This document shows, in pieces, positions 1 through 8,523 of a DNA stretch of 64,000 nt. The DNA is taken from assembly GCA_903863035.1 (NCBI GenBank), contig CAIPAT010000338.1:1-64000 (forward strand), written 5' to 3'. Source of the DNA: an uncultured Lentisphaeria bacterium. GTDB lineage: Bacteria > Verrucomicrobiota > Lentisphaeria > Victivallales > Victivallaceae. The notes under the pieces were generated by a model. The model was not told the origin of the DNA and searched no databases. It saw nothing but the letters and a program-made list of their open reading frames with translations. The position numbers and the translations under genes are program-made. Numbering within the stretch: the stretch's first letter is position 1; every line of letters starts with the position of its first letter.

Positions 1-109
1 CTCGCAACTTTATCCTCACGCGTTAGCCAGTGGCTAGTGATTAGGCTACATACCTGAAATGGACAATTGGTATGGACGAAACATTTCATTCGTCTAGTTT
101 AGTGATACC
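1..109. other. Unassigned sequence at the left edge
   Basis: This stretch follows the abrupt end of the pseudopilin leader at 110-169. On the minus strand a frame beginning with ATG at 89 stays open to the window edge (29 codons, starting MKCFVHTNCPF), but that length is expected by chance and I do not recognise it. It may be the inner end of an inserted element that interrupted the pseudopilin gene, with the rest of it to the left of the window. Confidence 0.25.
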
Positions 110-169
110 TTACCTGGACACACGTTCGATGAGTGTGAAAACGTCTTTCCCCGATTTGTTCCATTTCAT
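110..169 (-). pseudogene. Truncated pseudopilin (prepilin-type leader only)
   Basis: A 19-codon frame reads MKWNKSGKDVFTLIERVSR and stops. The FTLIE block is the hallmark of the type IV prepilin / type II secretion pseudopilin N-terminus, and the start resembles that of the intact pseudopilin at 54429 (MKWSKK...FTLIE). The ATG has a GGAG eight bases upstream and a near-consensus promoter further up. The hydrophobic helix that should follow FTLIE is missing: the sequence departs straight after the Glu codon. I infer a pseudopilin gene cut by an insertion or deletion. It could instead be a very short real peptide, which I think less likely. Confidence 0.55.
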
Positions 170-255
170 TTCTGTATCTCCTTTCTGGATTTGGTTTTGC
201 TTTAAAAAACTTATCATTTCTGCATCCCCCTTTTTTAATTTTTACATCTGGATAT

Positions 256-285
256 ATTATACATTAAACTATAGCTTTTAGTCAA
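256..285 (-). promoter_or_regulatory. Sigma70-type promoter for the truncated pseudopilin
   Basis: Reading the minus strand, TTGACT (280-285) and TATAAT (256-261) are separated by 18 bases and lie about 90 bases upstream of the truncated pseudopilin ATG. This is one of the best promoter matches in the window. It supports the view that a real, expressed gene once started here. Confidence 0.6.
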
Positions 286-333
286 TTATTATTTAGTGCT
301 AAAACTTACCCGTTCTTTAATGAGTAGCAGCAC

Positions 334-1440
334 TCATCCTCTGGCGATTAATTGCGGCGTAATCCTTATTATTTTACCGTACTGACGCCGTATGTTGGTA
401 ATCAGCTCAACAGCTTTTTCGCCCATTCCTTCAAAATCAATTGCTACTGTCGGAATATTTTTATCTCTGGTCACATGCGGCACGATATTATCGTAACCGG
501 AAACTTCAATATCATTGATGCCGACTTCTTTGAAATATAGAAAAACGCCTTCGGCAATCAGGTCATTTACACAGATAACGGAGTCGGGGCGAGTTCCTGT
601 TTTAAGCAGATCGCTGATAAGCTTCCGGCCTACATCCTGTAAACTCTGATTCTTTTCACGCGCGACCAGCTGCACGGTATCATTATTGAAAGGAATGTGC
701 CTGTCCATGAATGCGGCCTTGAACCCTTCAATACGCATCCGGTAGTTATCATTAGCCAGATGAATAGATAAAATATTGATTTTACAATGGCCTTTTTTAA
801 TCATAAACTCAGCCATCTGATAAGCGCCGGCAAAATCGTCATTGAATATCCCGTAAATATTTTCAGGGGTGTATTCAAATTCTTTAATATAGTAGTTCAA
901 ATAAATGAATCTGGTATCCGGATATTTCAGCGCCAGTTCAATCCCTGCCGCAATATCTTCGTGATGCAGCATGACCAATCCGGAAAAGATGAATTCTTTG
1001 CTTTCGCCGTACTGCTTGATACATTTCTCCGGATCACCTGGAACAAAAAATATATCAACTTCGGAATTAGCGGCCTTTCTGGTCAGCCCCCGGTAAATCG
1101 CCCCCTGGATCAGGTCATTTTCCATGGAAGACGCCCTGCCGCCATAATGAATACCAAGTACCTTCCGTTTATTACCGGAGATGTCGCTTTCGTGCGCTCT
1201 TCCGACAAACGTGCCTTTTTTCGGACGCCGGAAGCATATCCCCTCATCAACCAGTTCCAGCAAGGCTCTTTCACTGGTTTTTACGCTTACGCCGGCGCGT
1301 TCCGCAAGTTCCTTCACATTCGGCAGTCTGGTGCCGAACGGCATATTATTACTCTCTATATGCTGCTTAAGCTGATCTTTAAGTTGCAGCCATAGCATTC
1401 CTGGCGAATTACCATTGATATCAAAATGCATCTTATTCAT
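334..1440 (-). CDS. GntR-type HTH / LacI-type sensor transcriptional regulator
   Basis: A 368-residue regulator. Residues about 8-80 form a GntR-like winged helix-turn-helix (motif LPNVKELAERAGVSVKTSER, then a wing ending KKGTFVG). Residues about 95-365 match the periplasmic-binding-protein-like sensor of LacI/GalR proteins, with GYDNIVPHV and a closing VAIDFEGMGEKAVELI. Such hybrids bind a sugar or sugar-phosphate and repress or activate nearby sugar genes. The gene is divergent from the HAD hydrolase at 1745. The shared upstream region carries a near-palindrome at 1672-1691 that recurs before nagA, so a regulon linking these genes is plausible. The ligand is unknown. Confidence 0.85.
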   Translation of the reverse strand: MNKMHFDINGNSPGMLWLQLKDQLKQHIESNNMPFGTRLPNVKELAERAGVSVKTSERALLELVDEGICFRRPKKGTFVGRAHESDISGNKRKVLGIHYGGRASSMENDLIQGAIYRGLTRKAANSEVDIFFVPGDPEKCIKQYGESKEFIFSGLVMLHHEDIAAGIELALKYPDTRFIYLNYYIKEFEYTPENIYGIFNDDFAGAYQMAEFMIKKGHCKINILSIHLANDNYRMRIEGFKAAFMDRHIPFNNDTVQLVAREKNQSLQDVGRKLISDLLKTGTRPDSVICVNDLIAEGVFLYFKEVGINDIEVSGYDNIVPHVTRDKNIPTVAIDFEGMGEKAVELITNIRRQYGKIIRITPQLIARG

Positions 1441-1671
1441 GATTGTCTTGTTTATCCGAGTATTGATTTATACCTCATTAATCCAAACTATAGTATGATT
1501 ATAACTGTTTCTTTAAAAAAAAGCAATACCCTTTTATAAAAAAAATCAATTAATTAAAATCATCTGGTTAATCAGGTTAATCAAAACAAGCAGATACGGT
1601 TAGAATAAATCTGAATAAAATGGTCGCGGATTTTTTTATTTCAGTGATTGCGATTTTGCAAAAATGAGTTA

Positions 1672-1691
1672 GTTTAATGATTTAACAAAGT
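1672..1691. promoter_or_regulatory. Candidate operator shared with nagA
   Basis: GTTTAAT-G-ATTTAAC is a palindrome with one mismatch. The 16-mer AATGATTTAACAAAGT at 1676-1691 is identical to 17909-17924 upstream of nagA, where the palindrome is perfect. It lies between the divergent GntR/LacI-type regulator and the HAD gene, about 54-73 bases before the HAD start, which suits a regulator site. Confidence 0.5.
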
Positions 1692-1744
1692 ACGCCAACG
1701 ATAGCATAAACGTTAATAACCATAAAAAAATGGAGCAAAACTGT

Positions 1745-2626
1745 ATGGATTATATTGCACAAATGCAGAATCTACCGAAGAAACATGAGTTCTTCATCGG
1801 ATTCGACAGTGACGGTTGTATTTTCGACACTATGGAAATCAAGCAGAAAGAATGTTTCTGCCCGAATTTTGTCAAACACTTCGGGATGCAGGCTGCCAGC
1901 AAGTATGCACGTGAAGTATGGGAATTCGTCAATCTTTACAGTAAAACCCGCGGTTGCAATCGCTTCCTCGCGGTTCAGCGCGCCATTGAACTGATTCGCG
2001 AGCGCAAAGAATTCACGGCACGCGGCATTACCGTACCGGTATTGAGCGAACTTGACGCCTGGATTAAAGAGGAAAGCAAACTTGGCAACCCGACTCTGAA
2101 AGCCAAAGTCGCCGCCACCGGCAGCAAAGAGCTCGGCATGATCCTGGACTGGAGTCTCGAAGTCAACGAAGACATTGCTGAAATGGTTCACGGCATTCCT
2201 CCGTTCCCCGGCGTCAAAGAAGTCCTTGCCAAAGGCTTTCCCAAAGCCGATATGATCGTCGTTTCCCAGACCCCGCTGGAAGCGCTCACCAGAGAATGGG
2301 AGGAAAACAAGATCGACCATTATCTCGGAATGATCTGCGGGCAGGAACACGGCACCAAGACCGAGCATCTGAAATATGTCACAAGCGGCAAATATTCACC
2401 AGAAAAAGTACTGATGATCGGTGATGCCCCAGGTGACTTGAAAGCAGCGCAAAAAAATGGCGTATTGTTCTTCCCGATAATCCCGGGGCATGAAGAACTT
2501 TATTGGGCAAAACTCAACGAAGAAGGGCTTGGCCGCTTCTTCGCAGGCACCTTTACCGGTAAATATCAGGATGGTCTGATGGAAGAATTTGACAAATCAT
2601 TACCGGAAAATCCGCACTGGAACTAG
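1745..2626 (+). CDS. HAD-superfamily hydrolase
   Basis: A 293-residue haloacid-dehalogenase-type phosphatase. Motif I is DSDGCIFD near the N-terminus (nucleophile Asp and acid Asp two residues on), motif II is VVSQTP in the middle, and motif IV is MIGDAPGD near residue 225. A helical cap lies between motifs I and II. I chose the ATG at 1745 because GGAG sits nine bases upstream; an in-frame ATG at 1730 lacks a good site. The gene is divergent from the regulator at 334-1440 and monocistronic, ending in a strong terminator. The substrate cannot be read from sequence; a sugar phosphate is likely given the regulator and the motif shared with nagA. Confidence 0.8.
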   Translation: MDYIAQMQNLPKKHEFFIGFDSDGCIFDTMEIKQKECFCPNFVKHFGMQAASKYAREVWEFVNLYSKTRGCNRFLAVQRAIELIRERKEFTARGITVPVLSELDAWIKEESKLGNPTLKAKVAATGSKELGMILDWSLEVNEDIAEMVHGIPPFPGVKEVLAKGFPKADMIVVSQTPLEALTREWEENKIDHYLGMICGQEHGTKTEHLKYVTSGKYSPEKVLMIGDAPGDLKAAQKNGVLFFPIIPGHEELYWAKLNEEGLGRFFAGTFTGKYQDGLMEEFDKSLPENPHWN

Positions 2627-2641
2627 TTAAAAACGCACTTT

Positions 2642-2673
2642 GGCTCAGGAAAAACCCTTCCTGAGCCTTTTTT
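2642..2673 (+). terminator. Rho-independent terminator after the HAD gene
   Basis: GGCTCAGGAA pairs exactly with TTCCTGAGCC across a six-base loop and is followed by a run of six T. It begins 16 bases after the HAD stop codon and separates that gene from mreB. Confidence 0.9.
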
Positions 2674-2789
2674 CTTGTTTGTATTTGATTTTTTTTGAAA
2701 AAAATTTTGAATATTGATTTTTAAATCGTAAATTAACTCTGTCGGCATTTTGAGGCGACGTTAAATATAACAGATGGGGTTTCAGAGTA

Positions 2790-3827
2790 ATGTTTAATTA
2801 TCAGAAGTTATCCAGGTTTTTTAGAAGCGATATCGGTATCGACTTAGGTACTGCAAACTGTCTTGTTTTCGTAAAAGACAAAGGAATAGTTCTACAGGAA
2901 CCTTCTGTTGTCGCGATTACTGAAAACACCAAGGAAGTGCTCGCAGTCGGCACCGATGCCAAAAAAATGCTTGGCAGAACTCCTGGTAATATTCGTGCCG
3001 TCCGGCCGATGAAAGACGGGGTTATCGCTGATTTTGAAATTACTGAACACATGTTGCGCTATTTCATTCAGAAAGCCATGACTCACGTACCATGGCGGCA
3101 GCGCCTGCTCCAGCCGAGAGTGCTGGTCGCAGTACCGTCAGGGATCACTGAAGTGGAAAACCGTGCAGTCAAGGACAGCGCCAAACGCGCCGGTGCCGGC
3201 GATGTGGTACTTGTCGAAGAACCGATGGCGGCAGCTATCGGCGTAGGACTTCCGGTCAGCGAACCGTCAGGCAGTATGATTGTTGATATCGGCGGCGGCA
3301 CCACTGAAGTCGCAGTCATCTCTCTTTCCGGTATTGTCTGGGCAAGAAGCGTACGCGTCGGCGGGGATGAACTTGACGCCGCAATCTGCCAGCATATGAA
3401 ACGTGTTTATAACTTGATGATCGGAGAACGCACTTCCGAAAAAATCAAGATGGATATTGGCAGTGCTTATCCGACCAATGATGATGCCAGCATGGAAGTA
3501 AAAGGACGTGACCTGGTTTCCGGGCTTCCGAAAACTATCCGTATCACCGCCGGCGAAATCCGGATGGCGCTGCAGGAGCCGATCACCAGCATCATTGAAG
3601 CGGTAAGAACCACGCTTGAGCGCTGCCCGCCTGAACTGGCCGCCGACCTGATTGACCGCGGAATTATGCTTGCCGGCGGCGGTGCGCTGCTCACCGGCCT
3701 TGACCGCCTCATCGTTGAAGAAACCGGATTGCCGGTGTTTGTTGCTGAGGATCCATTGAAGGCTGTGGTAAAAGGTACCGGCATCATGCTTCAGGAAATG
3801 GATAATATGACCAGAACAATGTCCTGA
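2790..3827 (+). CDS. mreB: Rod shape-determining protein MreB
   Basis: A 345-residue bacterial actin homologue that forms membrane-bound filaments guiding lateral wall synthesis. The actin-fold nucleotide motifs are present: phosphate-1 [10 protein letters not shown] (residues about 15-24), phosphate-2 [12 protein letters not shown] (about 167-178) and the adenosine motif [12 protein letters not shown] (about 300-311). The length is normal. GGGG lies upstream of the ATG. mreC and mreD do not follow; the gene is flanked by terminators and stands alone, so it appears to be its own transcription unit. Confidence 0.96.
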   Translation: MFNYQKLSRFFRSDIGIDLGTANCLVFVKDKGIVLQEPSVVAITENTKEVLAVGTDAKKMLGRTPGNIRAVRPMKDGVIADFEITEHMLRYFIQKAMTHVPWRQRLLQPRVLVAVPSGITEVENRAVKDSAKRAGAGDVVLVEEPMAAAIGVGLPVSEPSGSMIVDIGGGTTEVAVISLSGIVWARSVRVGGDELDAAICQHMKRVYNLMIGERTSEKIKMDIGSAYPTNDDASMEVKGRDLVSGLPKTIRITAGEIRMALQEPITSIIEAVRTTLERCPPELAADLIDRGIMLAGGGALLTGLDRLIVEETGLPVFVAEDPLKAVVKGTGIMLQEMDNMTRTMS

Positions 3828-3852
3828 TTGCATAATGAATAATCTATAATTC

Positions 3853-3886
3853 AACAGCCCGAAATAAATTTTCGGGCTGTTTTTTT
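3853..3886 (+). terminator. Rho-independent terminator after mreB
   Basis: AACAGCCCGAAA pairs with TTTCGGGCTGTT over a short AT loop, followed by a T run. It lies 26 bases past the mreB stop and just before the antiporter gene. Confidence 0.9.
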
Positions 3887-3907
3887 ATAACACACAGGAG
3901 TTGACAG

Positions 3908-5113
3908 ATGTTGTTCAATCTGGCAATTATAACTATTACCGCATTATTGATGAACCGGATTTTTGAATTTATCAAACTACCCGGCCTGCTTGGCATGATT
4001 CTGACCGGTATTATTCTTGGACCTTACTGCCTGAATTTTATATCTCCGCTGCTGCTGAATATTTCCGCCGAAATGCGCACTGCCGCGCTGATTGTGATCC
4101 TGATCCGGGCAGGATTGGGCATCAACCGCGAAACTCTCAATAAAATCGGCATTCCGGCATTGAAGATGAGCTGCATCCCCGGCATTTTTGAAGGCTTGAC
4201 CGTCATGCTGGTGGCGCATCATTTACTGTCACTGCCGTGGCTGGAAGCCGGAATGCTGGGCTTTATCATCGCTGCGGTTTCGCCGGCGGTCGTAGTTCCG
4301 CAAATGCTTGAACTAAAAAAACACGGGTTCGGACAAAACCGCGAAGTTCCGACGCTGCTGCTGGCAGGAGCATCGCTGGATAATATTTTTGCCATCACTG
4401 TTTTCGGGATTTTTCTAAGCTTGTTCTGCGATGCCGGACAGAATGTTATGAGTATTGCCGTAAAGCTGCCGTTTGGAATAATCGCCGGCCTGACTTTAGG
4501 CTTGCTGGCCGGTTATCTTCTTTCTGGTTTATATAAGAGATTTGAAATGCGCGACACTAAAAAAGTGATTGTCTTTCTGGTAGCGGCTATTCTGCTGAAC
4601 AGCCTGGAAAGCTTCAAAAACATCAAGAATATCCTGCCGGTAGCCAGTCTGCTTGGCATCATGGCGATGGGCTTTGTCCTGCTAGAGAAAGATAATGACA
4701 CTGCCAACCGGCTGGCATCAAAATTCGGCAAAGTTTGGGTATTCGCCGAAATCCTGTTGTTCGTATTGATTGGAGCCCAGGTAAACGTCAATGTCGCGCT
4801 GAATGCCGGACTAATCGGCGGCTTGATTATCGTGATCGGTCTGGCCGGCAGAAGCATCGGAGTATGGTTCGCTCTATACCGTTCAAAATTAAATTCACAT
4901 GAAAAGCTCTTCTGCGTGCTGGCATATTTTCCCAAAGCCACGGTTCAAGCGGCTATCGGCGCTATTCCGCTGGCTTACGGGGTAAAATCAGGGGAGACAA
5001 TTCTGGCAATCGCCGTATTCAGCATCATTCTTACCTCGCCCATCGGAGCCATACTTATCAACCGCACCAGCAGAACTTTGCTGAAAAAACATCCGGCTGA
5101 TATTCTAAAATAG
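3908..5113 (+). CDS. Cation/proton antiporter (monovalent cation:H+ exchanger family)
   Basis: A 401-residue integral membrane protein with about eleven or twelve hydrophobic segments spread over its whole length, matching the sodium/hydrogen exchanger fold. Recognisable pieces are the N-terminal PGLLGMILTGIILGP and the central AAVSPAVVVPQMLELK, which lies where the exchangers carry their ion-binding region. There is no C-terminal TrkA-type regulatory domain; the protein ends shortly after the last membrane helix with LLKKHPADILK. It would exchange Na+ or K+ for protons at the inner membrane. An AGGAG site precedes the ATG. Ion specificity cannot be told. Confidence 0.85.
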   Translation: MLFNLAIITITALLMNRIFEFIKLPGLLGMILTGIILGPYCLNFISPLLLNISAEMRTAALIVILIRAGLGINRETLNKIGIPALKMSCIPGIFEGLTVMLVAHHLLSLPWLEAGMLGFIIAAVSPAVVVPQMLELKKHGFGQNREVPTLLLAGASLDNIFAITVFGIFLSLFCDAGQNVMSIAVKLPFGIIAGLTLGLLAGYLLSGLYKRFEMRDTKKVIVFLVAAILLNSLESFKNIKNILPVASLLGIMAMGFVLLEKDNDTANRLASKFGKVWVFAEILLFVLIGAQVNVNVALNAGLIGGLIIVIGLAGRSIGVWFALYRSKLNSHEKLFCVLAYFPKATVQAAIGAIPLAYGVKSGETILAIAVFSIILTSPIGAILINRTSRTLLKKHPADILK

Positions 5114-5168
5114 AGGAATAATCGGCTTGCCGTGCATGGTCATGACAAGCCTGTAATCTTTCCGTGGA

Positions 5169-6263
5169 TTAATAAGAATCCCGTTCCAGCGTCCATTGTT
5201 GCAATTTCTTTTCAGTTTCCGGCCAATTCAAATCTCTAACTGTTTCAGCGAATTTATTAAAATATGCCTTGATCGCTTGCTGAAAAATATCCAGATTCAT
5301 GATTCTTTCGGCAAAACGCGTATGTATATCCATTTCTTCGCCTTCAGGTAGCGAAAGTCCGCTGAAAGTGAAATGGTCGGCATCAAAAGTCCCTGCCCAT
5401 ACATCTTCGCCGCGCGCCATGGCAAATTTTGCCTTCTTGAGTTTTTTGCCGACAATCAGCGCGGCTTTAGCCTCGGCGCTGCGTTGCGGACTGCCGCCCT
5501 TTTTAAGCGTGGTTTCCGCCGCGCCCTGGGCTTCGGCGGAATACGCAAACGTCAGCGGACCTTCGATCATTATATCAAAATCGCCGAACTGTTCAAGTGA
5601 CACGCGTCCGCCATCCTTCTCGCTGTGATACCACAGCCAGGTCAGGAAATCACGGCCGGGAGTCAGTTCGCCGTCAGGACGGGCGGAAAAATTTACAGGA
5701 GGCAGGTCAACCTCGGTCTTATGAAACATCTCTTCCATCATTTCACCGATACTCAGTTGACGGGGTTCAATATTAGTGGTTTTATAGAAAAACGCAATGA
5801 AGTTGTCAATCTGCGAAGTGGAACCGGTTCCCAGATAAAGCCTGTTGGTAGCCAGGTCAATCACGACAGGGACTCCAGCCAGCGACGGCGGCATTTTCAT
5901 CAAATGCTTTTCAATGGCATCTTTCTTGATCTCGCGTTTGACATTCGACGGCACCATAAACGAATTGTTCGCCTGCATGTAAACCAGTTCCTCACGTTTG
6001 CAAATAGCTTTCATGAGAACGGAAGGAATTTTACGCTCTGCTTTCCGCAGATTCAGATAAAGATGTCCCCCGCAAATCGCAGTTTCTTCGTCAATTTTCG
6101 ATTCCAGCAAATGCCGTCCGCTGACCCAGCCGATCTGCGGCTCTTCTTTGACCTGATCAAGCATCCCTGCGGTATCCGCCGCAAAAAGTTCCAGATAGTT
6201 TTCAGGCAGTTTAGACGCCAGCTTAAAGATTGATACGGAAAAGGTTCCATGTTCAAAAGGCAT
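5169..6263 (-). CDS. rdgC: RdgC-like recombination-associated protein
   Basis: A 364-residue protein resembling E. coli RdgC, a ring-shaped DNA-binding protein that limits RecA. The match is by eye: an N-terminal stretch ending IGWVSGRHLLE, then a lysine-rich helical region ending HLMKMPPSLAG, then PVVIDLATNRLYLGTGSTSQIDN, which corresponds to the RdgC strand MMWIDTVNGLIMVDCAS, and later a C-terminal MARGEDVWAGTFDADHFTF. It is about 60 residues longer than E. coli RdgC (303). An AGGAG lies upstream. It is convergent with the antiporter and lies upstream of nothing obviously linked. RdgC is best known from beta- and gammaproteobacteria, so its presence here is notable. Confidence 0.65.
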   Translation of the reverse strand: MPFEHGTFSVSIFKLASKLPENYLELFAADTAGMLDQVKEEPQIGWVSGRHLLESKIDEETAICGGHLYLNLRKAERKIPSVLMKAICKREELVYMQANNSFMVPSNVKREIKKDAIEKHLMKMPPSLAGVPVVIDLATNRLYLGTGSTSQIDNFIAFFYKTTNIEPRQLSIGEMMEEMFHKTEVDLPPVNFSARPDGELTPGRDFLTWLWYHSEKDGGRVSLEQFGDFDIMIEGPLTFAYSAEAQGAAETTLKKGGSPQRSAEAKAALIVGKKLKKAKFAMARGEDVWAGTFDADHFTFSGLSLPEGEEMDIHTRFAERIMNLDIFQQAIKAYFNKFAETVRDLNWPETEKKLQQWTLERDSY

Positions 6264-6345
6264 AATATGTTCAACTCCTGTTTATGTTATTTAAAAACTG
6301 TTAAATCTATTACCAAAATGCCGGTTTTCCAGTTATTTTACGCTC

Positions 6346-7632
6346 TTATTGATGAATTATATCCGGATTGCTCACGAGATCACGAAATTGATCGCCGCGA
6401 TCTTTGTAATCCTTGAACATATCCATACTGGCACATGCCGGAGAAAGCAGGACAATATCACCGGCGACGGAATTCCGAGACGCGGCTGTAACCGCATCTT
6501 TGAATGTGTCAAACAGCTCGCATGGAAAACTGCGGCTTAAAGTATCAAATATTGCCTGTCTGCATTGACCAGTGATAAATCCCTTCTTCATAAAGTCAGA
6601 AACTCCGAGCAATGATGAAAAATCCATGTTTTTGTCCAAGCCGCCAAGGATGATGTTAACATTTTTCCTGCCCGGCACTGAAACTGTTTGCAGCGCGACT
6701 ATCACCGATGCCGGATTAGTCGCTTTAGAGTCATTAATAAATACTACTCCGGAATGTTCGGCAACTTGCTCCAGGCGGTGGCGGCCGGTGGTAAATTCGC
6801 ATACCGCCTTTTTCAGTACAGGCGAAAACAACGCGTCACCACCCAGATAAATTTGCACCAGTTCCAGCGCGGCCGCCAGATTCTCCAGGTTGTGCGGTCC
6901 ATTTAATTGTGTTTCCTGCTGACGCACAATCAATTTTTCGTCATAACGCAACCCATCGCCGCTGACGGTTATTTTATTACCTTCACAAACCGGCAATTTG
7001 AATTCCGAGGTTTCGCGCAGACTCAAACCAGCCACCCGGCGTTCAACCGGTATCCGGTCAAATATCTTGAATTTAGTTGCGGCATATTCATCCATGCAAT
7101 CATGGTAGCGGTTAAGATGGTCGCTGGTAATGTTCAGCAGTACTGCGGCGAAAGGATTGAACTTAAAACAGCGTTCAAGCTGAAAAGAACTGACTTCAAT
7201 AACCGGCAGCACCCCTTTGCCGGTTCTGCCATCCAGAATATCCGCGCAGATATCACACAACGGGAAACCGATATTGCCTGCAGGGCGAGCGTCAACACCA
7301 AGAGCCTGCAGCAGATGCACCGTCAGTTCTGTAGTCGTAGTTTTACCGTTGGTTCCGGTTATTGCCAGCATCGGGCCGCCAAAATGGCGGGCTCCGAACT
7401 CCATCTCGCTGATCAGTTCCACCCCGGAAGCCAATGCTGCAAGGTAGACAGGGGAGCACGGCGGAACTCCTGGACTGACTATCAGCAGATCGAATCCGGC
7501 TAAAATGCAAATAGACGTTTTTTCCGGAGAGCAAGGAGTATCTTCAAAGAATTTGATTTTATGTCCGGCGGCTTCAGCCAGCCTGGCAGCGGCAAGTCCG
7601 CTCACTCCACGCCCAATGATGCCTGTTCTCAT
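6346..7632 (-). CDS. murD: UDP-N-acetylmuramoyl-L-alanine--D-glutamate ligase MurD
   Basis: A 428-residue Mur ligase that adds D-glutamate to UDP-MurNAc-L-Ala in the cytoplasmic phase of peptidoglycan synthesis. It has an N-terminal Rossmann-like UDP-binding domain (GRGVSGLAAARLAEAAG), the central ATPase with ITGTNGKTTTTELT near residue 92, and a C-terminal domain with HRLEQVAEHSGVVFINDSKATNP and LSPACASMDMFKDYKDRG. All key blocks are intact. The start overlaps the stop of the upstream secreted-protein gene by four bases (ATGA), so the two are translated together. Other mur genes are not in the window. Confidence 0.95.
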   Translation of the reverse strand: MRTGIIGRGVSGLAAARLAEAAGHKIKFFEDTPCSPEKTSICILAGFDLLIVSPGVPPCSPVYLAALASGVELISEMEFGARHFGGPMLAITGTNGKTTTTELTVHLLQALGVDARPAGNIGFPLCDICADILDGRTGKGVLPVIEVSSFQLERCFKFNPFAAVLLNITSDHLNRYHDCMDEYAATKFKIFDRIPVERRVAGLSLRETSEFKLPVCEGNKITVSGDGLRYDEKLIVRQQETQLNGPHNLENLAAALELVQIYLGGDALFSPVLKKAVCEFTTGRHRLEQVAEHSGVVFINDSKATNPASVIVALQTVSVPGRKNVNIILGGLDKNMDFSSLLGVSDFMKKGFITGQCRQAIFDTLSRSFPCELFDTFKDAVTAASRNSVAGDIVLLSPACASMDMFKDYKDRGDQFRDLVSNPDIIHQ

Positions 7633-8171
7633 GTTTCACTTGCCGCATAAGCATCAGTTTTTTTCTGAACAGGTTTTGTTTTCTTGTGTTTGGCATCTTT
7701 AAACTTCTTCAAGCTGTAAAGTCTCGCCGGATTAACATCTTCCGGTTTTAACAGCAGTACGGAAAATGCCAGAACTACTTTTTCGAATTTTTTATTGCCG
7801 TCGGTATTTTTATTATTGCTATTTTCGTCCATGCCGTCCAAGTCTGATTGCCGTCTGGATGCCCACATTTCATCAAACTTGTCATGCACTTTGGTGAACC
7901 ATGCCCGGTCAATCCCGGTCGATATTTCCAGTTCCTCCGGATCTTTCAACCAGGAATGCACGGTCATGGCATACGCCATGTAATGTTGCCTGGTCAGTTC
8001 AGCGCCGCGTTCATCCTTGCCGGTGATAATCATTGTCTCGCATTTTTTGAGATATTCCAGAACGCTGTCACGGGTCAACGGCATATCATCACCATTCTTG
8101 TCCTCGCCTGCATTGCAAACCAAGCTCACAACCAGCCCCATAAAAGCTATTACAATATAAACAGATCGCAT
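7629..8171 (-). CDS. Small secreted protein of unknown function
   Basis: A 180-residue protein I do not recognise. The first 22 residues are a signal peptide (MRSVYIVIAFMGLVVSLVCNA) with a likely signal peptidase I cut after CNA. The mature part is charged and mainly helical, with a stretch rich in Asn, Asp and Lys around residues 115-130 and a lysine-rich tail. It overlaps murD by four bases, which suggests translational coupling, although a periplasmic protein and MurD would act in different compartments. Confidence 0.7.
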   Translation of the reverse strand: MRSVYIVIAFMGLVVSLVCNAGEDKNGDDMPLTRDSVLEYLKKCETMIITGKDERGAELTRQHYMAYAMTVHSWLKDPEELEISTGIDRAWFTKVHDKFDEMWASRRQSDLDGMDENSNNKNTDGNKKFEKVVLAFSVLLLKPEDVNPARLYSLKKFKDAKHKKTKPVQKKTDAYAASET

Positions 8172-8355
8172 CGTATATGATATCTTTCAATTTTAAAAAT
8201 TATATAATACGTCCGGATAAAAATTACCCGAAATTTAAAAGTTTCCTTATTCATAGAAAACCTCTACTTATTATACTACAAAAAACCAAGCAATAAAAAT
8301 ATAAATGATTACCTTATGATAAAAAATGTACTTTTTTATCAATTCCGAACAATCA

Positions 8356-8521
8356 TAAGGAGCTGTCAAGAAATAAACTTGACAAGTCTCGCGAAATATC
8401 CCGAAGTGATTTTGGGAATTGCCGGAGAGGCGCATACCTGAAGGTATGTAACGAACCGGCAAACACAAAGGCATTCGGGAGAAGCGCAAAGATGTAAAGG
8501 TTATTTCTTTATGGCTCCTAA
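8356..8521. repeat. Dispersed repeat family 2, copy 1 (inverted-repeat ends)
   Basis: About 166 bp directly after tyrS. The ends AAGGAGC...AAGAAATAA and TTATTTCTT...GCTCCT form an imperfect inverted repeat. Inside is a hairpin GCATACC-TGAA-GGTATGT. Most of the sequence, including CGAAATATCCCGA and ACCGGCAAACACAAA, recurs at 19110-19350, and a short piece recurs at 21248-21290. The shape suggests a small non-autonomous mobile element. The rest of the 8172-8523 gap is AT-rich with no visible gene. Confidence 0.6.
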
Positions 8522-8523
8522 GT

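Noticed and set aside
72-281. 69-residue plus-strand ORF at the left edge
   Set aside because: It is the antisense shadow of the minus-strand promoter and pseudopilin leader and has no ribosome site.
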